Source: Semisulcospira habei (Eukaryota > Mollusca > Gastropoda > Semisulcospiridae). Taken from it: DNA of 64,000 nucleotides. A program made the position numbers and the translations under genes. The notes below the pieces were generated by a model. That model saw only the letters and a program-made list of their open reading frames with translations. It was not told the origin of the DNA and did not search any database. Each line of letters starts with the position of its first letter. Position 1 is the first letter of the stretch. Positions 43,429 through 56,400 of this stretch are shown here, piece by piece. The stretch is from positions 235,232,318 to 235,296,317 of the forward strand of contig BTPG01000004.1 in NCBI GenBank assembly GCA_036245525.1, in the 5' to 3' direction.

Positions 43429-44112
43429 TAGTAATGCAGTCTTAAAAGGATGGGTCCCAGATTTGGGAATTTGACCTCAAAGTTGGATAAGTTGTGCCAA
43501 TAATGCTGACCCTGATTAATATCATTAACTCATTGCCAACTTGCCGCATCCGGACACCCTGCATAAAGACGCATGTCTGAATGTGGCGTGTCTCTAGTGT
43601 GTTAAACAATCATCACTGAGCAATTGTAAATAAAGGCTGTTCAAAAGTTATACATATTTCAAATAATTCAAAATGCTTTAAATTCAGGTAGCGTTACTGC
43701 TTTGCCCTGAAATCTGTTTTTGTATTTTTAGCTCCAACAGTGTACATTGACAGTTTGTAATGTTTTATACGCACATTTTCCTGTCGGTGCCAGCAGAATA
43801 TAGTTATTTTCTTTCAATTTCCATCCCCCCCACTCCCCCCCCACCCCCCTACCCCCCCCCCCCCCCATTTTATAGCACACACACACACTTTGTACATTTC
43901 ACAAATCCTAAATCTCTCAAAGAATTTTGTTCAAGTCTAGCCATACCTGAACTGAAAAACAGCTAGGATGTCCACATGAACACAAGACAATGCAGGTGGC
44001 TGAAAGGCTTCCAGCGCTGTCTTACAAACTGGTAATGGTGGCAATTATAAATTATGCCAACGACAACAAATTTTAGTTCAACCTCAAGCTATTTCGCCCC
44101 AGCGCAGTACAT
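43429..44112. other. No gene seen; C-rich tract
   Basis: C-rich tract at 43823-43866 followed by an AC repeat. No gene recognised. Confidence 0.45.
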
Positions 44113-44220
44113 CAGGAGATGAACAAACCATGATAATTCAAGGGTAGTGCCAGATTAGCTTGGAGCCTGACGGCACCAAGCTAATCTGGCACTAGCCTTG
44201 AATTATCATGGTCGACCCAC
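44113..44220. repeat. Hairpin repeat, family A
   Basis: Arms ATTAGCTTGG / CCAAGCTAAT; outer stem CATGATAATTCAAGGG with its near-complement ending ATTATCATGGTC. TA-type variant. Confidence 0.93.
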
Positions 44221-44829
44221 CAGTCGTTAGGTGATGTTTCCAAAATCTGGGAAATGTGGCATAATGTGGGTAAACTTGACACAGTCGCACACCTGACCCA
44301 AAACGACCGCGGCAATCTGAGGGTGTATCCCAAACTGCAAGTCTCATAAGCTCCAGCAACTGTAGGTGTCGTGAGAATCCACGCTGCGTGTCAATGAAAT
44401 AGGCTGGCTGTTTGTCATATTGTATTGTTCACTTAGAGCGTTGCGCACATCCAAAAATTCAATCGCAAACAGTCGAATCAAATCAGTCTGATTATTATGA
44501 GAATGAAAATGGTCACCGATAATGCATCCAGTCCGAAGACACACTTGAAGTTTTGAAATGATAAATAAATACAAATCAGAGAGGAATATCCTCCAATATC
44601 ACGTGCACGTTCACGCCCGTCTTCCGAGTCACAGACGTCTGCCAACAGACTCACCAAAATGTTGAAGAAAGCATGCTCAAAGTTGAATGAATTGACACAA
44701 TCACATAAGTCTATTGCCTTGCAGAAAAAGAAAAAAAAACCTCCACCATAAATTGTCCACGTCATGGGTTTGTTGGGTTTTGAGTACTAACACAACATTC
44801 TGGCCGTCACATTTTTCATACGCCACGCA
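44221..44829. other. No gene seen
   Basis: No recognised gene or repeat in this stretch. Confidence 0.4.
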
Positions 44830-44898
44830 GCCAAGAGGCACAGAGTCTCATATGCCCCTGCTAGCAGGGGCTTGTGTGAATGTTTGCCTCTTGCTAGC
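44830..44898. repeat. Hairpin repeat, family B
   Basis: Centre CCCCTGCTAGCAGGGG is a perfect palindrome; outer arms CCAAGAGGCACAGAGTCTCA / TGTGAATGTTTGCCTCTTG are partly worn. Confidence 0.85.
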
Positions 44899-45224
44899 AC
44901 AATTTAGATCTATCTTATTTCTGGGCAGTGTTTACATGTTTGTGAAGTGTTACAGGACTACCACGACAGCCGGGTGTCATGTACAACGTACGTGACAAGT
45001 GCTGGCTTTTCCTTCTCCAACGCACTATGCAGCGATGTCTTGTGTGCACCAGCACAGGCAAGCGTCGTCCACACGGATGCTTCATGAATTCATACAGTCC
45101 CCCAAACAAAAATTGTGTTGCAGCACTGATGGGTGTCTTGAAAAATGATGCTTTGTACGCTCAGGCCATTGGTGTGTGTCTCAACACAGATGAACCTGTG
45201 TATATTGCAGAATCTGTTCGGAGA
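44899..45224. other. No gene seen
   Basis: An open frame runs through here into the CTGTGG array at 45270-45340 but has no recognisable domain. No splice context supports it. Confidence 0.4.
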
Positions 45225-45244
45225 GACTACCCTGAACAGAGATC

Positions 45245-45360
45245 ACCCGTCATTAAAGACCAGCATTCAGGTGGCTGTGGCCGCGACTGTAGCTGTGGCT
45301 GTCGCTGTGACTGTAGCTGTCGCTGTGGCTGTGGTCTTTAATGACAGGTGACACTTCCAC
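45245..45360. mobile_element. Foldback element, family C, with CTGTGG/CTGTAG array at its centre
   Basis: Inverted arms CACCCGTCATTAAAGACCA and TGGTCTTTAATGACAGGTG enclose a 6-bp repeat array (GTGGCTGTCGCTGTGACTGT and variants). A second, longer copy is at 51475-51702 with the same arms and the same kind of centre. Confidence 0.88.
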
Positions 45361-45434
45361 TCCTTAACTCATTCTACCCCATCACCGAAATCCCAAAATT
45401 TTGCCGCTGTCCTCTGAAGACTGCATTGCAGTGC

Positions 45435-45645
45435 AGGACACAGATTGACCATGATAGTTCAAGGGTGATGCCAGAATAGCTTGGCGCCCATGGGCGCCAA
45501 GCTATTCTGGCATCACCCTTGAACTATCATGGTCGATCCTTATCTTGCTGTGGTGTGTCTGGGGGAGAATGAGTCAGCCCATGGGCGCCAAGCTATTCTG
45601 GCATCACCCTTGAACTATCATGGTCGATCCTTATCTTGCTGTGGT
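45435..45645. repeat. Hairpin repeat, family A, with a duplicated right arm
   Basis: Arms GGTGATGCCAGAATAGC / GCTATTCTGGCATCACC: both carry the same A/T change relative to other copies. The right arm plus downstream sequence (GGTCGATCCTTATCTTGCTGTGGTG) is repeated in direct orientation at 45578-45645. The region is bounded by TTAACTCATTC (45364) and GAGTTAAG (45653). Confidence 0.93.
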
Positions 45646-45659
45646 GTGAAGGAGTTAAG

Positions 45660-46790
45660 ACTTCTCTTGTGAGACCACCTGTGTGTTAAGACCACTTTTA
45701 TCTTGCCAAAAGACGGCTGCTCAAAGCAGGTTGCACTGTACACTGGCGTGCCCAACATGTAGACAGACATGCGCCAACATCAAAGAGACAATGTCCAGAA
45801 ATTAGAAGGTCAAAATGGCAAACACTGTGGATCAAAAGCCTGGGGAAACGTAGGGTACTGCATGCGCGTCCACATTTCTCATCCACTGTTTTCATTGAAA
45901 CGTGCAACTGCGACCTCCTTCTGAATGTTTATTACACTTTGTGGAAGCTTTCAAGATGACACATGATTAAATGATGTCTTCGGATGGTGGGAAGCTGTCC
46001 ACGAGCCAGCGTACACTGGAACATTGCTGATGAATCACAAAATGCTTGGAGTCGCCCCCCTTGGGCATATCTGCATCTTCAACACCACGCAGAGAAGTAC
46101 GCCGTTCTTTTGTGGATTATTGTCGGATCTCACAGCTGGATCTGTGTCAAGTTCCCAAGCACGTACTCAACTTGCCCGCTTACTGTGCCATGGGTGGGAC
46201 TGGGAAAAAAGTTGAATCCTGAAGCGAGGGTCTTGGGGCACTTTTTAAGTGAAATTTTTTTTTTGTTTTGTTTTGAATCCGGAAAAATCCCACCCATGCA
46301 CTTACTGTACTCGGCCGCTTGCACTGCATACACGTCATGGGAGATGTAACAACCATGACAAAAAATCTAACCCGACTATTGACAGAGCGCTGCCAGCAAT
46401 GATTGGATGTTTGGACTTGCCAAGCCCTGTTCTTGTATTGGCTGGAGATCAATGCTGACATCTTTGTCGCTGGCTTGCAGTGTCTGCCGAGCCGCCTCAC
46501 CATTAGCAGTGAAGGGGTGACACAACAACGGGTTCCTTCCACTGCCGATTCACCCCCTCAAGGCCGGGTCACTGAGAACTCTCACAGTGGGCTGCATGCA
46601 CATTAACTCTCGCAAGACCGAGGCCCTATTTGCGAAAGTGGGAGATGTCCTCTGACCAACACACACACCCGTCACGGATGAAGCTTGACAGCTGAACGGA
46701 AGCACCAAGTGGTTAGCTTGGCACCTCAGCCCAAGACCCGGTTCCAAAATATGGGAGACATATCCTCTGATGAATGCACACCAGCTGTGA
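45660..46790. other. No gene seen
   Basis: Several overlapping short frames on both strands, none recognisable. No splice-flanked conserved block seen. Confidence 0.45.
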
Positions 46791-46926
46791 GAGATGGATC
46801 GAACATGATAGTTCAAGGGTGGTGCCAGTATAGCTTGGCGCCTGTAGGCGGTCAGTCAGTCAGTCAGCCTGTAGGTGCCAAGCTATTCTGGCACCGCCCT
46901 TGAACTATCATGGTCATCTATCTCCC
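46791..46926. repeat. Hairpin repeat, family A, with a GTCA insertion in the loop
   Basis: Arms GGTGGTGCCAGTATAGCTTGG / CCAAGCTATTCTGGCACCGCC. The loop holds GGCG followed by four or five GTCA repeats and a duplicated GCCTGTAGG: a short tandem array at the turn of the hairpin. Confidence 0.93.
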
Positions 46927-46979
46927 GCTATGGTTTGTCTGGTGTCATTGCAAACTTTCATCAGACAGTCCCGCCCCAT

Positions 46980-47445
46980 CTTCTGTGGGCCGGTGACAGA
47001 TCGGACATCATCAAGTGATTGACTCGTGCTTTTTGTGAGTTGGTTGTGAACATGGTGATCACACATCGACGTCTCATTTGCCAGTCTGATGGTTGTGGCG
47101 CTGACGATCAGATGACTGACAGACTTCTGCTTCTTGTGAGCTGGTTGAAAACGAAGTTTGAACACACATTGTCGTCTCACTGTTTTATCAGTTGATTACA
47201 AAGCAGTAACACAATACATACATATAATGGACCACTGTGTAAGTTGGTTCAAACAAACTTTTATCACACAATGCTGTCCCATGAGTTGCTAGCCAGTCGT
47301 GTGTGAGATGTAATCACGTAATGGAAACCTGGTGTTTTTGTGAGTTGGTTAAAAACAGTGTATCACGCATTGCTGTCCTGAATTACTTTTGCGGGGGAGC
47401 CATGTGTGAGAAGTAATCACGTAATAGAGTCCTGTTTTTTGTGTG
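46980..47445 (-). repeat. Diverged repeat block over the RAPGEF1 stop and 3' flank
   Basis: Blocks with TTTTTGTGAGTTGGTT and TATCACACATTGCTGTC recur three or four times at about 100-120 bp spacing. The segment containing the RAPGEF1 stop (GTGTGAGAAGTAATCACGTA, 47405-47424) has a relative at about 47300 (GTGTGAGATGTAATCACGTA). So the terminal codons and 3' UTR appear to have been duplicated in tandem. Confidence 0.55.
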
Positions 47446-50400
47446 CGGGCCGCGGCTTGATTTTCTGCGACATCTGCCAGAGAATCTCCTCCCCGAGATA
47501 GTCGTCAAAATTGTTCATGAGAGCCTGGATTTTGTCGTTGCGCTTGAACGCGTAGTGGCTGCAACAGACAGAAAACACAGCTCCTGACTATAGATATCGC
47601 AGCGCAGACAGACGGACAGAGGACAGCTGGCGACAGGGGATCACAAATCAACAGAAAAACACAGTTCCTGACTACAGATGTCGCAGCGCAGACAGACGGG
47701 CAGAGGACAGCTGGTGACAGGGGATCACAAATCAACAGGATTGATTGATTGATTGTACAGTGCTTAACGTCCCGACAGCAACAAGGCTTTCTCAGGACGT
47801 GCCTGCACTGCTTGTGAAAAAAAAAAAACTAAACAGAACATTGAATGTATGTCGCCAGCCGGTCAAATACATTAAATAAACCTAACACATGGGGCCTAAA
47901 TAAAGCTAAGACCATTTAGCAACACACATCCAATATCAAGAGCTACAGGCAGTGCAGACAGTAGGGAGAGTTTGAAAAAGGCAAATACAGGAGAATGGAC
48001 CTCGGGTAGACAGAAACACATGCCCCAGAATAGAGAGAAAAACTCACCCTGTGGGGCTGACCAGGGTGACCCTGGGAACTAAAAAGTACCTAACCCCACC
48101 CAAGTCCCCCAGGGCAGACCCGGGTGGGGGACAAATCAACAGGAAAACACAGTTCCTGACTACAGATGTCGCAGCGCAGACAGACGGACAGAGGACAGCT
48201 GGCGACAGGGGATCACAAATCAACAGGAAAACACAGTTCCTGACTACAGATGTCGCAGCACAGACAGACGGACAGAGGACAGCTGGTGACAGGGGATCAC
48301 AAATCAACAGGAAAACAAACTCAGGTCAAAACCTGTAGACTACAGTGAGGAAAGACAATATACTGCACCCCTTTATAGTAAGGATAAAAGGGTCTTTCTC
48401 TGGTGGACTGGTGTGCCCTGATGACTGTACGTGGCGCGTGAACTCACAACAGTTGTACTGTTAACACTGGATACCTACCTGAAACTGCGGACGTCAATCA
48501 GGCAACTCATCGCGAAGCCGAGGTGCATATTCTCATGTTTGACCTACATGTACCTCTGATTTAGAAATAAATCCTACCGCTCTCTGATTATCATGATCAA
48601 TCCATCTCCTGCAACTGGTACAGTCGTTACACAACACGTCCACAATTCAAGAAATGGGACCTTGAGGCGAAAACATCACGTCCACAATTCAAGAAATGGG
48701 ACCTTGAGGCGAAAACATCATCTGAGTCCAACTGCAAGAGAGCGTCGGCTGCTGTGCCTTGAGGCGAAAACATCATCTGAGTCCAACTGCAAGAGAGCGT
48801 CGGCTGCTGTGCCTTGAGGTGAAAACATCATCTCAGTCCAACTGCAAGAGACGTAGAGAGCGTCGGCTGCTGTGCCTTGAGGCGAAAACATCATCTCAGT
48901 CCAACTGCAAGAGAGCGTCGGCTGCTGTGCCTTGAGGTGAAAACATCATCTCAGTCCAACTGCAAGAGAGCGTCGGCTGCTGTGCCTTGAGGCGAAAACA
49001 TCATCTGAGTCCAACTGCAAGAGAGCGTCGGCTGCTGTGCCTTGAGGCGAAAACATCATCTCAGTCCAACTGCAAGAGACGTAGAGAGCGTCGGCTGCTG
49101 TGCCTTGAGGCGAAAACATCATCTCAGTCCAACTGCAAGAGAGCGTCGGCTGCTGTGCCTTGAGGCGAAAACATCATCTCAGTCCAACTGCAAGAGAGCG
49201 TCGGCTGCTGTGCCTTGAGGCGAAAACATCATCTCAGTCCAACTGCAAGAGACGTAGAGAGCGTCGGCTGCTGTGCCAAAACTGAACCCCTTCACTGTCA
49301 CAGACAGCGGCCTGCATTTGTGTGAAACCTTGGCGTGCTCAAAGCCCAAAGCCAGCCAACTACAACGCACTTCAAATGATGTCAACAGGAGACATACATC
49401 CTCATCAGCCCCCGTTGGACTGAGATGATGTTTTCGCTTCAAGGTCCCATTGCTTGAATTGTGGAGGTGTTGCGTAACGACCATGTACCAGTTGGACTGA
49501 CATGATGTTTTCGCTTCAAGGTCCCATTTCTTGAATTGTGGAGGTGTTGCGTAACGACCATGTACCAGTTGGACTGACATGATGTTTTCGCTTCAAGGTC
49601 CCATTGCTTGAATTGTGGAGGTGTTGCGTAACGACCATGTACCAGTTGGACTGACATGATGTTTTCGCTTCAAGGTCCCATTTCTTGAATTGTGGAGGTG
49701 TTGCGTAACGACCATGTACCAGTTGGACTGACATGATGTTTTCGCTTCAAGGTCCCATTGCTTGAATTGTGGAGGTGTTGCGTAACGACCATGTACCAGT
49801 TGGACTGACATGATGTTTTCGCTTCAAGGTCCCATTGCTTGAATTGTGGAGGTGTTGCGTAACGACCATGTACCAGTTGGACTGACATGATGTTTTCGCT
49901 TCAAGGTCCCATTTCTTGAATTGTGGAGGTGTTGCGTAACGACCATGTACCAGTTGGACTGACATGATGTTTTCGCTTCAAGGTCCCATTTCTTGAATTG
50001 TGGAGGTGTTGCGTAACGACCATGTACCAGTTGGACTGACATGATGTTTTCGCTTCAAGGTCCCATTTCTTGAATTGTGGAGGTGTTGCGTAACGACCAT
50101 GTACCAGTTGGACTGACATGATGTTTTCGCTTCAAGGTCCCATTTCTTGAATTGTGGAGGTGTTGCGTAACGACCATGTACCAGTTGGACTGACATGATG
50201 TTTTCGCTTCAAGGTCCCATTTCTTGAATTGTGGAGGTGTTGCGTAACGACCATGTACCAGTTGGACTGACATGATGTTTTCGCTTCAAGGTCCCATTTC
50301 TTGAATTGTGGAGGTGTTGCGTAACGACCATGTACCAGTTGGACTGACATGATGTTTTCGCTTCAAGGTCCCATTTCTTGAATTGTGGAGGTGTTGCGTA

Positions 50401-53400
50401 ACGACCATGTACCAGTTGGACTGACATGATGTTTTCGCTTCAAGGTCCCATTTCTTGAATTGTGGAGGTGTTGCGTAACGACCATGTACCAGTTGGACTG
50501 ACATGATGTTTTCGCTTCAAGGTCCCATTTCTTGAATTGTGGAGGTGTTGCGTAACGACCATGTACCAGTTGCAGGAGATGGCTTGACCATGATAATTCA
50601 AGGGTAGTGCCAGATGAGCTCATGAGGACCTATTTCTCTTGCAGGGGTTAAACCCATTCAGCCTGCCACACATTAACCTTTTGGCCGTCAGTAGTGAATC
50701 TTGTCGCGATGATTCTGTCAGTGTTGTTATTCCTGATGGAATCACGGGGACAAGAACTGCTACTGACAGCCAAGGGGTTAACAGACCATGGCTGATGAGG
50801 ATCGTGCTGACACGCACAGCTGAGACTCTGCCATGGCTGAGGGAGGTCATTTCTACGTAACTGCTGGCTCTGAGCGGCGAAGTGAGCACACACCTGGTCT
50901 TGAAGCGTCGCATGCTGTCCAGAATGTTGAACTGCTGCCAGCGTTTAGCGAAGTTGATGCTTCCGTCCGGCAACATGTCTTGGTTCCCGATGTTGATGAA
51001 CGTCAAGTCCTGCAGAATCAGCCCCCTGGAATAATGACAGACGTTGTTGTTATCGTCATTATCATCATCATCATCGCCATCATCTACATTGCCAACACCA
51101 TCGTCATTAACATTTCACTGCCGTCATCAACGTAACGATCATCATTGTCATCAAATCAAACAGAGGAAGTGATAAAACCAACTGTAACTCACAGGTAGGG
51201 TATACAAGGTGGCTCGGTCTCTGCTAGGGCATGTCGATACGCTCGGAATGAGGAGGAGCTGTCAATCAGCTGACAAAACTCCTGCAGCGCCTGCACAAAG
51301 CAACAACGTCAAGCTGTGTTGTCTCCCTTCACACAGTATGGAGGCCACCACCACCACACCACACCACACCCCTCCCCACCCCACCCAAACCCCCAAATAT
51401 GTGATTTGACTCCTGACACTGTGAAATAAGTGACACAGAGCAGAACCTGTTTCAACAGAGCACCTTTATGAGAGAGCACCTGTCATTAAAGACCATCATT
51501 TAGGCGACTGTGGCTGTGGCTGTAGCTGTAGCTGTAGCTGTGGCTGTAGCTGTGGCTGTGACTGTAGCTGTGACTGCAGCTGTGACGGTGGCTGCGACTG
51601 TGGCTGTAGTTTGGCGGTGACTGTGATGTGACTGTGGTTGTAGCTGTGGCTGTAGCTGTGGTTGTAGCTGTGGTTGTAGCCACCTACATGATGGTCTTTA
51701 ACCCTTATGTTTCGCAATACACTGGTGTGTGAAATAAGTTTGACTAAAATAGTTCAAGGGTAGTGCCAGAATAGCTTGGCGCCTCAAGGCGCCAAGCTAT
51801 TCTGGCACCACCCTTGAACGAAAGCCATTGGTCTATATCCTTATCTGTAAGCACTATAATGTAGCCTGCGTATTGCAGTGTACACATTTGAAGCTTTTAG
51901 CCCCAGTATGATATAAGGACAGGTGCCACTGTCGGCCCTCAAGACCCCTCCAGAGAGACCGCTTGTCTTTCGACCCCCTCTTTCTGGCCAACAGGTGGTC
52001 GCTCCAAACAGGTTCTACACATACGCATCTTTCTGCAAGAGACACAGATCCTCCAGAGCTCCCACAGGCCGTGAGGGCTCATCAGGGTCTATGGCTCTGG
52101 CTAGCTCCTGTAGTTGTTCCCTCAGGGAGTAGTTTTTTTCATTGCTGTGCGCCACTGCAAGCCGACACAACAACTTCCACTGCATCAACAGAAGAAATCC
52201 GGTGCAGCGTCTGTCCAGTGTCTGTCCAGTGTTTGTGCAGTGTCTGTCCAGCGTCTGTCCAGTGTTTGTGCAGTGTCTGTCCAGCGTCTGTCCAGTGTTT
52301 GTGCAGCGTCTGTCCAGCGTCTGTCCAGTGTTTGTGCAGTGTCTGTCCAGTGTTTGTGCAGCGTCTGTCCAGCGTCTGTCCAGTGTTTGTCCAGTGTCTG
52401 TCCAGCATCTGTCCAGTGTTTGTCCAGTGTCTGTCCAGCGTCTGTCCAGTGTTTGTGCAGTGTCTGTCCAGCGTCTGTCCAGTGTTTGTGCAGCATCTGT
52501 CCAGCGTCTGTCCAGTGTTTGTGCAGTGTCTGTCCAGCGTCTGTCCAGTGTTTGTGCAGTGTCTGTCCAGCGTCTGTCCAGTGTTTGTGCAGTGTCTGTC
52601 CAGCGTCTGTCCAGTGTTTGTGCAGTGTCTGTCCAGCGTCTGTCCAGCGTCTGTCCAGTGTCTGTGAGCCGACCTTTGACATTAACCCATACAGTGCCAG
52701 CGGCGGCAGCTGCAATCTTCCCAGGAACATGGATTCAAGAGGCACAGATCCTCATGAGCCCCTGCAATGTCTAACCAGTGCAATGCAGGGATTCATGAGG
52801 ACTTTGTCTCTTGCAGTTGGGTGGTGGTGACACGTTCTCGGCAGTGAAAGGGTTAGTTTGGAAAAGCAATACTTCAAATCCTTGAAATCTGTCACGGAAA
52901 AGAACGACAGGACTTGAGACCGACCTCTATGTTTTGTTTCTGCCACTCGAGGCGCCGGACCGGGGCCGAGTCCAGAGCAGACAGTATGGCCAGGTACGAG
53001 TTGAAGTTTTTCAGCTTCCGCAACCACTGAAACAATATCGTCATTAAATTAACCCCTTGGCTTCTCGGTAGCGCTTTCTGTCGCGATGATTCCTGCCGGA
53101 GACCAACCGCTAACCCCTTCCCGTCAGAATCATTGCAACAAAAACCCGCTACAGGCTGCTAAAGGGTTGATTTCCCTGAACTCGGTTTTCGGTACGTGAT
53201 GATTTTACACACATTCACTGAAACAATTTGGATGAAACGAGCAAGCAAGAAAGAGAGAAACACAACTTGAATGGACGAGTGTAGAACAGTTTTTTCAACA
53301 AAGAAAGAAACATGCTTTGAAAGGAAGAGCATAAAATAGTTTACATAGTGAACTGTTTTATGCTTGTCTTGTCAAAGCATGTTAATTTCCTTGATGGTTA

Positions 53401-56400
53401 TTTCTGCGCACTCTACACATTTGGCGGTCATCTTTTGGGTCTGGTCTTTCAACACCTTCAACTACAGTCCAATCTGGATCTAACACCTGGGGACCCCAAT
53501 GATCTCAATGTCACATTCAAAGTTTGTCATAAGGGAAGTAACTTGCTGGTGACATCGACTTGTGCTTTATCTAACCTTGTTCTAGGAGAAATCGACTGAG
53601 TTTGTAACGAGTTGAATGTCTTTTTACACAACTGTGATACTGGAGAAATCGACTGAATTTGTAACGAGTTGAATGTCTTTTTACACAACTGTGATACTGG
53701 AGAAATCGACTGAATTTGTAACGAGTTGAATGTCTTTTTACACAACTGTGATACTGGAGAAATCGACTGAATTTGTAATGAGTTGAATGTCTTTTTACAC
53801 AACTGTGATACTGGAGAAATCGACTGAATTTGTAACGAGTTGAATGTCTTTTTACACAACTGTGATACTGGAGAAATCGACTGAATTTGTAACGAGTTGA
53901 ATGTCTTTTTACACAACTGTGATACTGGAGAAATTGACTGAATTTGTAACGAGTTGAATGTCTTTTTACAAAACTGTGATACTGGAGAAATCGACTGAAT
54001 TTGTAACGAGTTGAATGTCTTTTTACACAACTGTGATACTGGAGAAGTCGACTGAATTTGTAACGAGTTGAATGTCTTTTTACACAACTGTGATACTGGA
54101 GAAATCGACTGAATTTGTAACGAGTTGAATGTCTTTTTACACAACTGTGATACTGGAGAAATCGACTGAATTTGTAACGAGCTGAATGTCTTTTTACACA
54201 ACTGTGATACTGGAGAAGTCGACTGAATTTGTAACGAGCTGAATGTCTTTTTACACAACTGTGATACTGGAGAAGTCGACTGAATTTGTAACGAGTTGAA
54301 TGTCTTTTTACACAACTGTGATACTGGAGAAATCGACTGAATTTGTAACGAGTTGAATGTCTTTTTACACAACTGTGATACTGGAGAAATCGACTGAATT
54401 TGTAACGAGTTGAATGTCTTTTTACACAACTGTGATACTGGAGAAGTCGACTGAATTTGTAACGAGTTGAATGTCTTTTTACACAACTGTGATACTGGAG
54501 AAATCGACTGAATTTGTAACGAGTTGAATGTCTTTTTACACAACTGTGATACTGGAGAAGTCGACTGAATTTGTAACGAGCTGAATGTCTTTTTACCCAA
54601 CTGTGATACTGGAGAAGTCGACTGAATTTTTAACGAGCTGAATGTCTTTTTACACAACTGTGATACTGGAGAAGTCGACTGAATTTGTAACGAGTTGAAT
54701 GTCTTTTTACACAACTGTGATACTGGAGAAATCGACTGAATTTGTAACGAGTTGAATGTCTTTTTACACAACTGTGATACTGGAGAAATCGACTGAATTT
54801 GTAACGAGTTGAATGTCTTTTTACACACCTGTGATACTGGAGAAGTCGACTGAATTTGTAACGAGTTGAATGTCTTTTTACACAACTGTGATACTGGAGA
54901 AGTCGACTGAATTCGTAACGAGTTGAATGTCTTTTTACACAACTGTGATACTGGAAAGTGATACTGACCCGCATGATCTTGATGAACTTCATGAGGTAGC
55001 GCTCTCTCTCCTTGGGGTCCTCCTGGGTCAGAATACGCGTGCGACACCTGCACACACAGCAAAGACACGCAGACAGTCAGTCAGTGCACGCAGCAAAGAC
55101 ACACCCAACAGTCAGTCATTGCAGCCCGTGATCAATTACGCACGCAGCGAAATAAAGTACAGAATACATCAAACTAATCAAACCCTTACGTCCTGAGACT
55201 GAATTGTTAAACTAATTGCTTATTGTCTCATGAAGGCAGCATTACAGAGTTGGAGACAGATCAACCATGATAGCTCAGGGGTGGCTGACGCCACCCTTGA
55301 ACTATCCGTCAATTTTATTTTGGTTAAATGTTTTTAAAAACAAACACCAGCAAGCTAATCTTGGACACAGGCAGTCAGTAGTATGTTTACAGTGGAAAAG
55401 CCATTGCGAACGTACCAGTAGGACATCTTGTTGAAGTGCTCGGTGAAGGTGGTCAGATTCGGACTCTGCTCCTCCGACTGCTCTCGGGCCCACAGCAACA
55501 CCTCAGGGATCTGCATGCAAAAACACACACCAGTCACGTACGCACAGACTGACGATATCATCAAGGACGGCGCCACGTTGGCCGTCTCCGACGATTTGCA
55601 GGAATCATCGCACACAAAAATGGCCGAGTTGAGTGCCACCTGACACCGTGTTTCTGCAGTCTTTGTGAATTCAACACAAACTGTCCCCGCTGCCCCAGGA
55701 ACACAGATTTAAAGTGGTCTCAGCAAGAGGTATAGATTCTAATGCAGGGGCTCATGAGGATCTATACCTCTTGCAGATGAGTGGTGTTCAGATTTTGTTG
55801 ACACTGAATGGGTTAAAGTGACTTGTATGGTCCAGGAGTTTCACACTCTGCTTGGGGGTTTCAACGTCCACCACACGAGAGTGACAGCCATCGGCCCCAG
55901 TGGGTGGTTCTGGGGGCCATGGACAGCTAATGCCTAGGGAGCACAACCTAAACACTGATCTGGCACTACCCTTGAATGATCATGGTCGATCCGTGTCCTG
56001 CAACTTGTACACAGTCGTTAGGTCACACCTCTCAAATTGGGGAAATGTGACGCTGCAACCGTGTCTCTTTGGTTTACAATTGGTGGACGACCGTTTCAAA
56101 TGAAGATTCTTTAGTTTTTAGATACCAATGAAAACAAAGACGTAACTGAACCGTGTTTCTCGGCGACTCACCTCAATTTTCTGGAAAAGCTGAGCATCCA
56201 GCAGTGTCATCTGCTCAGCAATGTCGCACGATTTGAAACTCAGCAAGTCTGGTGCACTGCTGACATAGAAGATTGTTTGCACAAAGAGTGTTAACATGAT
56301 ACAAATGTGATCCGTAAAAAGCAAAATTAAGAATCAACATGTAAAATCATCTTCACAAATGTTTTTTAGTCTTTGTGCGATGCACGTCACAGTGTTTTGT

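Noticed and set aside
44979..45341. 120-codon cysteine-rich frame
   Set aside because: Its cysteine-rich tail is the CTGTGG array of a foldback element; the rest has no family resemblance.
49179..50623. Series of 72-codon minus-strand frames at 77-bp spacing; possible CRISPR-like array
   Set aside because: Direct tandem repeats with no unique spacers, in a eukaryotic intron. The frames are copies of the repeat.
52061..52140. Possible RAPGEF1 exon (minus strand, [13 protein letters not shown])
   Set aside because: It overlaps a degenerate family B hairpin. The exons on either side (52925 and 51290) already join in phase with the expected protein order, leaving no room for it.
52114..52830. 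Frames of more than 200 codons rich in Ser-Val-Cys-Gln
   Set aside because: Produced by the 10-bp repeat, which is open in several frames. No start, splice or domain support.
53527..55068. 513-codon minus-strand frame with 19-residue repeats
   Set aside because: The 57-bp intronic array has no stop in this frame, which is also not the frame of the RAPGEF1 exon it overlaps. Kept only as a possible exonisation issue in the other frame.
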